This document shows, piece by piece, positions 1 to 5,857 of a stretch of DNA of 6,648 nt (position 1 is its first letter; the number at the start of each line of letters is the position of its first letter). This stretch comes from Lysobacterales bacterium (GTDB lineage Bacteria > Pseudomonadota > Gammaproteobacteria > Xanthomonadales > Rhodanobacteraceae). The notes under the pieces were generated by a model. The model ran no database searches. It was not told where the DNA came from and worked only from the letters and a program-made list of their open reading frames with translations. The stretch lies in contig JAAFHE010000223.1 of the NCBI GenBank assembly GCA_013298265.1, positions 1-6,648 on the forward strand, written 5' to 3'. The translations under genes and the position numbers were made by a program.

Positions 1-1718
1 GCGGTCGTTCCGACCGTTCCGAGCCGCGCGGTAGCCCGCGCACGATCGGCGATACCAAGATGGACAATCGCACCTTGTTCCTCAATGGCGAAATTCCGCT
101 CGGGGACGCAGCGCATTTCTACTTCAGCGGCGGCTACCAGGACCGCTATGCCTCGTCCGGTGCATTCGGCCGCGGCGGTATCGGCAGCGATGACATCCCG
201 TCGCGCAACTCCGCGGCGATGTATCCCAACGGCTTCGTGCCCTTCATCAATGGCGACGTCGAGGATCGCACCCTGATCGCCGGCGTCTGGGCCAACATCG
301 GCGAATGGCGTGCGGATTTCTCGCAGACCTATGGCTACAACGAGCTGCTGAACAACATCAGCAATACCTTGAACGCGTCGATCGCCAACAACGACCTGCT
401 CAACGGCGGTCGGGGTATGAGCCCGAACAAGTTTGACGCCGGCGGTTACGCCTTCACGCAGTACACGACCAACGTGGATTTCTCGCGCTATCTCGACAGC
501 GTGCTCGCTGGCACCAACGTCGCGTTCGGCCTCGAACGCCGCCGCGAGAACTACGAGATCTTCGCCGGTGAAAGAGGGTCCTGGGACGACTTCGACGGTC
601 CGGGCGGCGGCAATGCCGGCAGCCAGGGCTACCCCGGCTTCCAGCCGGGCGACGAGACCGATTCCAGCCGCACCAGTTGGGCCGCCTACGGCGACGTCGA
701 GTTCAACTGGACCGACCGCTTCATGACGGGCGTCGCGGGCCGCTTCGAGGACTATGACGACTTCGGCAAGACCACCACGGGCAAGCTGACCTCGTCGTTC
801 AAGGCGACCGACACCTTACTGCTGCGTGGTTCGGCCAGCACCGGCTTCCGTGCACCATCGCTGCAGCAGCGCGACTTCCAGTCGACGTACACGGAGTTTG
901 TCGGCGGCGATCCGCTCGACATCCTGCTCGCCCGCAACGGCAGCGCCATCGCCAATGCGGCCGGCGTCGATCTGTTGCGTGAGGAAAAGGCCACGAGCTA
1001 CACGCTGGGCTTCGCCTGGAGTCCACTCGACAACCTCACCGTGACGCTCGACGGCTATCGCATCGACATCGACGATCGCGTCGTGCTGTCGGGTCAGTTC
1101 GGCGTCGACAGCCCGGCTATCAGCGCCGCGCTGCGCCAGATGCTGATCGACGAAGGTGTCGGCGCCGCGGCGTTCTTCGTCAATGCGGCGGATACGCGTA
1201 CGACCGGCATCGACCTGACCATCGCGCACAGCACGCAGGTCGGCGATGGCGAGCTGACCACCTATTTCGGTCTGAATCACGGCAAGACCGAGATCACGAA
1301 GGTCAACGTGCCGGCACCGCTGCTGGTCGCGCCGGAAGGCGCGGAAACCTTCCTGTCGGACCGCGAACGCCGCTTCATTGAGGACGGCGCGCCGAGCACC
1401 AAGGCGACGCTGAGCTTCGACTACTCGATCGGCAAGTGGGATGCGATGTTCAAGATCATCCACTTCGGCTCGCAGACGCTGGGTTCGTTCTCCGGCCCGC
1501 CGGTATTCCTCGAATACGGCGCGAAGACCTCGGCCGACGCGAGCGTGACCTATGCGTTCAACGACAAGGTCAAGCTGACGGTCGGCGCGGCGAATATCTT
1601 CGACCAGTTCCCGGACCGGCAGAATCCGGACGAGACCGACAACGGCCATGTCTACGACAGCGTGCAGTTCGGCCTCAACGGCACGTCGTATTTCACGCGT
1701 CTCGCCGTGAAATTCTGA
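1..1718 (+). CDS. TonB-dependent outer-membrane receptor, 3' part (barrel only)
   Basis: Partial gene. The frame is open from the left edge (first full codon at base 3), giving 571 visible residues; the ATG at base 60 is internal, because coding sequence continues in frame upstream of it. The protein should sit in the outer membrane and import a siderophore or other large nutrient using TonB-ExbBD energy. The visible part is all beta-barrel: alternating amphipathic strands with Gly/Asp/Asn-rich loops (one around bases 590-665), the family-typical GSASTGFRAPSL segment near residues 275-287, an EKATSYTLGF-type strand near residue 327, a late GAANIFDQFPD motif, and a C-terminus ending in SYFTRLAVKF with the terminal Phe expected for BAM-dependent insertion. 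The N-terminal signal peptide, TonB box and plug domain lie outside the window. The substrate cannot be told from the barrel alone. A terminator follows directly, so this is the last gene of its transcript. Confidence 0.93.
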   Translation, partial: GRSDRSEPRGSPRTIGDTKMDNRTLFLNGEIPLGDAAHFYFSGGYQDRYASSGAFGRGGIGSDDIPSRNSAAMYPNGFVPFINGDVEDRTLIAGVWANIGEWRADFSQTYGYNELLNNISNTLNASIANNDLLNGGRGMSPNKFDAGGYAFTQYTTNVDFSRYLDSVLAGTNVAFGLERRRENYEIFAGERGSWDDFDGPGGGNAGSQGYPGFQPGDETDSSRTSWAAYGDVEFNWTDRFMTGVAGRFEDYDDFGKTTTGKLTSSFKATDTLLLRGSASTGFRAPSLQQRDFQSTYTEFVGGDPLDILLARNGSAIANAAGVDLLREEKATSYTLGFAWSPLDNLTVTLDGYRIDIDDRVVLSGQFGVDSPAISAALRQMLIDEGVGAAAFFVNAADTRTTGIDLTIAHSTQVGDGELTTYFGLNHGKTEITKVNVPAPLLVAPEGAETFLSDRERRFIEDGAPSTKATLSFDYSIGKWDAMFKIIHFGSQTLGSFSGPPVFLEYGAKTSADASVTYAFNDKVKLTVGAANIFDQFPDRQNPDETDNGHVYDSVQFGLNGTSYFTRLAVKF

Positions 1719-1734
1719 TCGGCCGGAAGTAGTG

Positions 1735-1775
1735 AAAGCGAAGGCCCGCATCGCAAGCTGCGGGCCTTTGCTTTT
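1735..1775 (+). terminator. Intrinsic terminator of the TonB-dependent receptor gene
   Basis: The 16-base arms 1735-1750 (AAAGCGAAGGCCCGCA) and 1759-1774 (TGCGGGCCTTTGCTTT) pair with a single G-T wobble around an 8-base loop. The core is GC-rich and the 3' arm ends in a short T-run (CTTTTC). It starts 16 bases after the receptor stop codon, which is the expected place for a Rho-independent terminator. The A-rich 5' arm could also give some termination in the opposite direction, but no minus-strand gene ends here. Confidence 0.88.
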
Positions 1776-1813
1776 CTGCGTAGTGCGCGCACCGGATTGG
1801 GGTCTCAGAGCCC

Positions 1814-2005
1814 GTGTACTACTGGGGCTATCAGCTCGTCGGCGGTGGCCGCTCTATCGCCGAAGGACCGTCCGTGCATTTTCTTCAGGCGTTCGAGTAC
1901 GACGTCGCCGTCACCCGTGACGGCCAGATGGTGCTGGTGTTTGCGCCGGAGGACTCGGTCAAGAGCGAGAATCTCTACTACATGATCGGAACCCTGAGTT
2001 CCTGA
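1814..2005 (+). CDS. Short unrecognised protein or 3' remnant of a decayed gene
   Basis: A 63-codon frame starting at GTG 1814 and ending at TGA 2003-2005; the frame is actually open back to an in-frame TAG at 1781. About four fifths of third positions are G or C, as in the real genes nearby, so I think it is or recently was coding. The product has no signal peptide or membrane segment. It is rich in aromatic and beta-prone residues (VYYWGYQLVGG, then YDVAVTRDGQMVLVFAPE), as in one or two strands of a beta-propeller or beta-sandwich. I do not recognise the family. The start is weak: only GGGG at 1799-1802 could act as a ribosome binding site. It begins 39 bases past the receptor's terminator with no clear promoter. 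A truncated gene that has lost its 5' end fits as well as a genuine small protein. Confidence 0.4.
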   Translation: MYYWGYQLVGGGRSIAEGPSVHFLQAFEYDVAVTRDGQMVLVFAPEDSVKSENLYYMIGTLSS

Positions 2006-2064
2006 AATCTATCGCTGAGTCGCGATTGTCGCGGCGCCGCAAGCTCTGGCTGCACTGCTCTGCC

Positions 2065-2070
2065 TACAAT
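2065..2070 (+). promoter_or_regulatory. Possible -10 element for the cyclophilin gene
   Basis: TACAAT matches five of six bases of the sigma-70 -10 consensus and lies 27 bases before the ATG at 2098, in a region that does not appear to code. No good -35 hexamer is found 15-18 bases upstream (that stretch reads roughly AAGCTCTGG), so this is a tentative call. Confidence 0.22.
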
Positions 2071-2086
2071 TGCCGCCGGTTCGGAC

Positions 2087-2091
2087 GGGAG
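2087..2091 (+). promoter_or_regulatory. Ribosome binding site that fixes the cyclophilin start
   Basis: GGGAG ends six bases before ATG 2098. This favours 2098 over the longer frame from TTG 2026, whose extra 24 residues (Arg- and Cys-containing, hydrophilic) would sit in front of, and spoil, a good signal peptide. Confidence 0.65.
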
Positions 2092-2097
2092 ACGGGC

Positions 2098-3015
2098 ATG
2101 AGTCGCATGATGCGGTCGGTGGCGGTTGCAGTGGCGCTTGTCGCGCTGGGCTGCGGAGCGGCAGGCGCGGAGCAGCAACCGGCGAAAGGCAAGACCATGA
2201 CGGAGGTGCTCGCCGCGAGCCAGCCCTCGGATTGGCGCCGGCTTGATCCGGACAACACGATGTACCTGGATTTCGCCGCGGGCCGGGTGATCATCGAACT
2301 CGCGCCGGGCTACGCGCCGCAGCACGTCGCGAACATGAAGATCCTGCTGCGCCAGCACTATTTCGACGGACTTTCCATCCTGCGCGTGCATGACAACTAC
2401 GTCGTGCAATGGGGCGATCCGGATGCAGGAGACAAGGACAAGGCGAAACCGTTCGGCGAGGCGAAGCGTTCGGTGGCCGGCGAGTTCTCCCAGGCCATCG
2501 CAAAGCAGCCGTTCGTGCATCTGCCCGACGGTGATGTGTATGCGCCGCAGGTCGGCTGGTCGGGTGGTTTTCCGGTCGCGCGCGATCCGAAGCAAGGACA
2601 GACCTGGCTCACGCACTGCTACGGCATGGTCGGCGTGGGCCGTGACAACGCTGCAGACAGCGGCAGCGGCGCTGAGCTGTACGTGGTGCTGGGCCATGCG
2701 CCGCGGCATCTGGACCGTAACGTGACCCTGGTCGGACGCGTCGTCCAGGGCATGGAACTGCTCGCGGCACTGCCGCGCGGCAGCGGCGCGCTCGGTTTCT
2801 ACGAGAAGCCCGAGCAGCGCATCGCCTTGAAGCAAGTGCGGCTCGGCAGCGAGCTGCCCGAGGCGCAGCGCAGCCGCATCGAACTGCTGCGCACGGACAC
2901 GCCGACCTTTACCGCGCTGATCGAGACGCGGCGCAACCGCCATGACGAGTGGTATCTGAGCCAGGCTGGCAAAGTGGAACTGTGCAATGTGCCGCTGCCG
3001 TCGCGGCAGCCCTGA
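2098..3015 (+). CDS. Exported cyclophilin-type peptidyl-prolyl cis-trans isomerase
   Basis: 305 residues. It should catalyse cis-trans isomerisation of Xaa-Pro bonds and help fold proteins in the periplasm. Residues 1-24 form a signal peptide (Met/Arg n-region, a [13 protein letters not shown] hydrophobic core, likely cleavage after AGA before EQQ). The LGC at 17-19 is a poor lipobox, so a lipoprotein is less likely. The cyclophilin domain spans about residues 55-250: an opening strand and helix around [17 protein letters not shown], the active-site stretch [16 protein letters not shown] with Arg96 and Gln104 at the spacing of CypA Arg55 and Gln63, then [16 protein letters not shown] (in place of SQFFI) and [12 protein letters not shown]. 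Oddities: the usual FHR is ILR, and about 70 residues separate Gln104 from the GMVGVG segment, longer than in small bacterial cyclophilins. Residues 250-305 form an extra C-terminal tail of unknown role. It converges on the histidine kinase gene, with 18 bases between them. Confidence 0.85.
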   Translation: MSRMMRSVAVAVALVALGCGAAGAEQQPAKGKTMTEVLAASQPSDWRRLDPDNTMYLDFAAGRVIIELAPGYAPQHVANMKILLRQHYFDGLSILRVHDNYVVQWGDPDAGDKDKAKPFGEAKRSVAGEFSQAIAKQPFVHLPDGDVYAPQVGWSGGFPVARDPKQGQTWLTHCYGMVGVGRDNAADSGSGAELYVVLGHAPRHLDRNVTLVGRVVQGMELLAALPRGSGALGFYEKPEQRIALKQVRLGSELPEAQRSRIELLRTDTPTFTALIETRRNRHDEWYLSQAGKVELCNVPLPSRQP

Positions 3016-3033
3016 CGGAACCGCGCCGTAGAA
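2994..3033. other. Convergent gene junction with a small GC hairpin, no clear terminator
   Basis: The 18-base gap (3016-3033) separates the ends of the isomerase and kinase genes. A perfect hairpin lies in the last isomerase codons: GCTGCCG 2994-3000, loop TCG, CGGCAGC 3004-3010. No T-run follows on the plus strand, so it does not look like a standard intrinsic terminator. A second stem in the kinase's last codons, GCCGCG 3041-3046 with CGCGGC 3055-3060, also lacks a T-run. The two transcripts probably overlap at their 3' ends or end by Rho. Confidence 0.35.
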
Positions 3034-5484
3034 TCATGCTGCCGCGCTATCTGTCGCGGCGAGCACCGGCGCGGCCGGGGCCGGTTTGCGTTTCTCGCCG
3101 AGCAGCCGGCCCAGATCACGCAGTGGCATGGGTTTGCGCACCCACTCGATCTGCCATTCCGCCGGCGGGCGATCGTGCGGACCGTCGGGTGGAGATGCGC
3201 TGTGGATCAGGCAGCGCGGTGGTGCTCCCGGCGCGCATTCGGCGCGAATGCGGCGGATCAGTTCGATGCCGTTTTCGTGCTCCAGGTGCAGGTCGACCAG
3301 TAGCGTGTCTGGCGCGAACGCACGCCACAGCGCGAGCGCCTCGGTGATGTCCGCGGCAACGCGGTGTTCGATGCCCAGTGCGTCGAGCTGGGCACTGAGC
3401 AGTTCGCGGATCGCCGCGTCGTCGTCGACAAGCAGCACTCGGCCCTGCGGCAGTCCGGCGGGTTCGACTTCGGGTTCCGCCGGCGCATGCGGCAGCACTA
3501 TGCAGAATGCGAATGTGCTGCCGACACCGAGCCGGGTGTCGATCTGCAGCTCACCGCCCATGATGCCGATAAGCTGGTTGGCGATGGACAGCCCCAGACC
3601 CACGCCGCGGCGGGTGCGTCCGCCGCCGCGCTCGAACGGCTGCAGCAGGCGGCGCAGTTCGTTTTCCGCAATGCCCGGTCCGGAGTCGGTGATGCGGAAA
3701 AACACCTGCGACCCGGCGCAGTCGGCCGCGAGCACGATGTCGCCGGCGGTCGTGAACTTCACCGCGTTGCCGAGCAGGTTGATGAGGATCTGCTGCAGCC
3801 GCGCCGCGTCGCCGCAGACGCGGGCCGGCAGGGTCGGGCCGGTGTGCAGGCTGACCTGGATCGGGCGATCGGCCAGCTCGGCACGGAACAGCCCCGCGAC
3901 ATGGCTCAGCAGCGCGGGCAGGTCGAAGGGTTCGTCGCGCAGCGCGATGCGGTCGAGCGCAAGCTGCGCGTGATCGAGATAGTCCTCGGCGGTGCGCACC
4001 AGCTCGACCGAGGTCGAGTGCGCGGTTTCCAGCAGGCCGCGGGTGCGCCGGTCGTCGACGCGCTGCAGGGCCATGTCGATGAGGCCGCTGATTGCCGCCA
4101 TCGGATTGCGCACCTCGTGTGCGGCCATCGCGAGCATGTCGGCGCGCGTCCGGTTGACCTGGTTCAGCGCCGCATTGAGCCGGCGCAGCCAGCGCAGGCG
4201 CAGTGCGATGATCGTGGCCAGCAGCACGACGACACACAGGGCTGTGATCAGCGCGAGTGCAAAGAAGCGTGTCCGCGTGCGCTCGCCGGCTTTGTCGGCC
4301 TCGGCCGCGCGCAGCAGTGCCGCCTGCAATTCGCTGGCCTGGCGCAGCGAGCGGATCTCGGTCTCGCGCGACTGCCGGTTGTAGAGCGTGTCGATCTCGG
4401 CAAAGGCGCGGGCGACCTCGCGACTGGACAGGCGTGCATTGATCTCTATGAGTTCGCGCGTCGCCGACAGCGCCAGTTCCAACTGGCCGGCCTGCTCGGC
4501 TAACTGGGCCTGGACCGTCAGCAATTCCGCGCTCAGACGGCCGAGATCGAGCTTGCGCGCGTCGGCCAGCGCCGTGTCGAGCACTGCCATTGCCTCCTGC
4601 GGCTGTTTCAGCGCGGCGAGTGCCTCGGCGATGTTGCGACGTGAAGAAATCGAATGAATCACTTTGCCTTGCGCCAGTTCATAGGTCAGCGCGCGGCGCG
4701 ATGCGGTCAGCGCCGCGGCGGGCTGGCCCAGGCTCAGGTACAGCGAGGCGCTGTTGTCATCCATCATGGCCATGCCGCCCTGACTGCCCAGGCGCGCATA
4801 GCGTGCGTGGGCGGCGCGCGCCAGCGGCAGCGCCCGTTCGGGCTTGCCGAGTTCGTTGAACGTCAGTTGCAGCAGGTTTTCGCTGCGCGCCAGCGCGTAT
4901 TCGTCGTTGAGCCGGGCAAAGCCCGTGTTGGCGCGTTCGCAATGCGGCTGCGCGGCCTTGGGGCGCGTTGCACTCAGCAGCAGGTCGCAGGTTTCCAGCT
5001 CGGCCAGCGCGTTCCAGTACGGCTGATTCAGCGCGCGCAATGCCTCGGTGGCCGAACTGGCCAGCGCCAGACCGCTTTCGATCTGTTCCCCTTCCAGTTG
5101 AATGCGCGCACGCACGATGTCGGCCAGGGCAAGCGCGCTGGCACGACCGCTGTCGCGGCCCAAAGCTTCCAGGCGATCAGCGATCGGCATCGCATGTTGC
5201 GGCGAGAGCAGCATGGCCGCTGTTGCCATGTCCTGCAGCAGGCGTTCGCGTGCGGCCGGATCCAGGTCGTCACGCGCGAGCAGCGCCTCGCCTTGCCGCA
5301 GTGCTTCCTGCGGCGCGTCGAGCATGATCGGGCGCAGCGGCGCCGGCGGCACGTCCGCCAGCGCGAGGCCGATCAGCGCGCAGCACAGCCCGGTCAGCAC
5401 CGGCGGGCCTGCGACGATGGCGCAGAGGCGGTCATGGGGCGGCTGCGTCGGCAGATGGGACAGCGCGAATTTTGCACACGGCAC
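3034..5484 (-). CDS. Hybrid sensor histidine kinase/response regulator with TPR sensor region
   Basis: 816 residues from GTG 5484. It should be an inner-membrane kinase that autophosphorylates on His and passes phosphate to its own receiver. Residues 29-43 are a hydrophobic signal or anchor segment, possibly cut after ALA43. Residues 55-350 are helical TPR-like repeats (for example LGKPERALPLARAAHARYARLG near 212-233, LGQPAAALTASRRAL near 252-266), a probable protein- or peptide-binding sensor outside the membrane. A coiled coil (about 355-403) leads to one membrane helix (408-428). HisKA has the H-box AAHEVRNP with His456. HATPase_c has the N-box LINLLGNAVKF (Asn573), the G1 box DSGPGI (600-605) and the G2 box GVGLGLS (627-633). 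The receiver (about 681-795) has Asp687-689, phospho-acceptor Asp731, Ser762 and Lys784, so both halves look active. There is no DNA-binding output or Hpt domain. The start is uncertain: no Shine-Dalgarno sequence is visible and an in-frame stop lies 24 bases upstream. Confidence 0.9.
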   Translation of the reverse strand: MPCAKFALSHLPTQPPHDRLCAIVAGPPVLTGLCCALIGLALADVPPAPLRPIMLDAPQEALRQGEALLARDDLDPAARERLLQDMATAAMLLSPQHAMPIADRLEALGRDSGRASALALADIVRARIQLEGEQIESGLALASSATEALRALNQPYWNALAELETCDLLLSATRPKAAQPHCERANTGFARLNDEYALARSENLLQLTFNELGKPERALPLARAAHARYARLGSQGGMAMMDDNSASLYLSLGQPAAALTASRRALTYELAQGKVIHSISSRRNIAEALAALKQPQEAMAVLDTALADARKLDLGRLSAELLTVQAQLAEQAGQLELALSATRELIEINARLSSREVARAFAEIDTLYNRQSRETEIRSLRQASELQAALLRAAEADKAGERTRTRFFALALITALCVVVLLATIIALRLRWLRRLNAALNQVNRTRADMLAMAAHEVRNPMAAISGLIDMALQRVDDRRTRGLLETAHSTSVELVRTAEDYLDHAQLALDRIALRDEPFDLPALLSHVAGLFRAELADRPIQVSLHTGPTLPARVCGDAARLQQILINLLGNAVKFTTAGDIVLAADCAGSQVFFRITDSGPGIAENELRRLLQPFERGGGRTRRGVGLGLSIANQLIGIMGGELQIDTRLGVGSTFAFCIVLPHAPAEPEVEPAGLPQGRVLLVDDDAAIRELLSAQLDALGIEHRVAADITEALALWRAFAPDTLLVDLHLEHENGIELIRRIRAECAPGAPPRCLIHSASPPDGPHDRPPAEWQIEWVRKPMPLRDLGRLLGEKRKPAPAAPVLAATDSAAA

Positions 5485-5650
5485 AAGTGGCGCAATAAAT
5501 GGAAATTTTTACACGCCGCCGCCGCGGCCCAGGAAGGCTGCACGGAATAGCCGGTGAACGCAGCAGCGGGTTCATACGGGCCGGCGGGAGACGACGGATT
5601 CGTCACTATTGCACATCTTGCGCCGGACTGCCCGGCCGCGGCGCTACGCA
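5485..5650. other. Upstream region of the kinase gene, no gene seen
   Basis: This stretch has no convincing coding frame on either strand. The short frames crossing it are Arg/Ala-rich, with no start signals. The only AT-rich patch is about 5494-5511. On the minus strand it contains TAAAAA (5511-5506), a 4/6 match to a -10 box, about 21 bases before the kinase GTG, but there is no respectable -35. Small hairpins are present (GACGA 5590-5594 with TCGTC 5600-5604; TGAAC 5555-5559 with GTTCA 5570-5574). None looks like a known regulatory RNA. Confidence 0.35.
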
Positions 5651-5663
5651 GGCTGTTGAGAAA
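5651..5663 (+). repeat. Left terminal inverted repeat of the MITE-like element
   Basis: GGCTGTTGAGAAA. It pairs with the right repeat about 170 bases away, with one mismatch at the third base. The match does not continue inward beyond the AAA. Confidence 0.5.
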
Positions 5664-5690
5664 TGGTCCGCCGGAGCGATCGAGGGATGG

Positions 5691-5735
5691 ACCCGCCCGG
5701 AGTCGACCACGTAAGTGATTGACTCCGGGGAGGGT
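5691..5735. repeat. Long nested hairpin inside the MITE-like element
   Basis: CCCGGAGTC (5696-5704) and GACTCCGGG (5721-5729) are perfect complements. Inside them CAC (5708-5710) pairs with GTG (5715-5717) across a GTAA loop, with one G-T wobble, one A-T pair and one mismatch between. Outside them ACCC (5691-5694) pairs with GGGT (5732-5735) past a small bulge. Further out, GCGATCGA (5676-5683) can pair with TCGATTGC (5740-5747) with one wobble, extending the fold to about 72 bases. There is no T-run after it on either strand, so it is unlikely to be a standard terminator. Confidence 0.6.
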
Positions 5736-5821
5736 AACGTCGATTGCACATGCCGTTGGCTTTCGGAAAACGAGGGGCAGCTTCGTTTGCACCGTCCGAC
5801 TGGAAGTAAGACTAGAGTTGT

Positions 5822-5834
5822 TTTCTCAACAACC
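5822..5834 (-). repeat. Right terminal inverted repeat of the MITE-like element
   Basis: Read on the minus strand it is GGTTGTTGAGAAA, 12/13 identical to the left repeat. The same bases also take part in a local hairpin, GTTGTT (5817-5822) with AACAAC (5828-5833), which is an alternative explanation for the conservation of this end. Confidence 0.5.
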
Positions 5835-5857
5835 GGCTAAGGCCGCCGCGTCACGGT

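Larger units (their letters stand above)
5651..5834. mobile_element. MITE-like element or gutted insertion sequence
   Basis: A 184-base non-coding block bounded by inverted repeats: GGCTGTTGAGAAA at 5651-5663 and the complement of GGTTGTTGAGAAA at 5822-5834, matching at 12 of 13 bases. Ends beginning GG-TGTTGA-AAA resemble those of several transposase-encoding IS elements (my recollection favours IS5/IS1182-like ends, not verified). No transposase remains, so this would be a non-autonomous derivative. The centre holds a long nested hairpin (5691-5735). I see no clean target-site duplication: the flanks are GCTACGCA on the left and GGCTAAGG on the right, sharing only GCTA at different offsets. 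It lies between the PHA depolymerase stop and the kinase gene and may carry the 3' end or the promoter of those units. Confidence 0.5.

Noticed and set aside
816..1751. Long minus-strand open frame (311 codons) opposite the receptor gene
   Set aside because: Its product is Arg/Val/Ala-rich low-complexity sequence with no family features. It mirrors the third-position GC of the real gene on the other strand.
2019..2033. Direct repeat GTCGCG spaced by nine bases
   Set aside because: A six-base GC repeat is expected by chance in this base composition, and nothing else suggests an operator.
2048..2063. Sigma-54-like GG...GC pair before the cyclophilin gene
   Set aside because: The GG and GC doublets are 12 bases apart rather than the required 10, and the flanking consensus is missing.
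1978..2943. Long minus-strand open frame (321 codons) opposite the cyclophilin gene
   Set aside because: The plus strand encodes a recognisable signal peptide and cyclophilin domain; the antisense product has no recognisable motif.
3364..4503. Plus-strand open frames of 379 and 298 codons opposite the kinase (3364-4503 and 4654-5550)
   Set aside because: They are Gln/Arg/Ala-rich shadows of the kinase codons. All kinase motifs fall on the minus strand in one uninterrupted frame.
5768..5788. AAACGA/TCGTTT hairpin as a terminator for the depolymerase
   Set aside because: The stem is only six AT-rich pairs with a nine-base loop and a short T-run, too weak to call.
5394..5792. Minus-strand 132-codon frame across the kinase upstream region
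   Set aside because: It crosses the MITE-like block and the kinase start in another frame. Its composition is not protein-like and it has no start signal.
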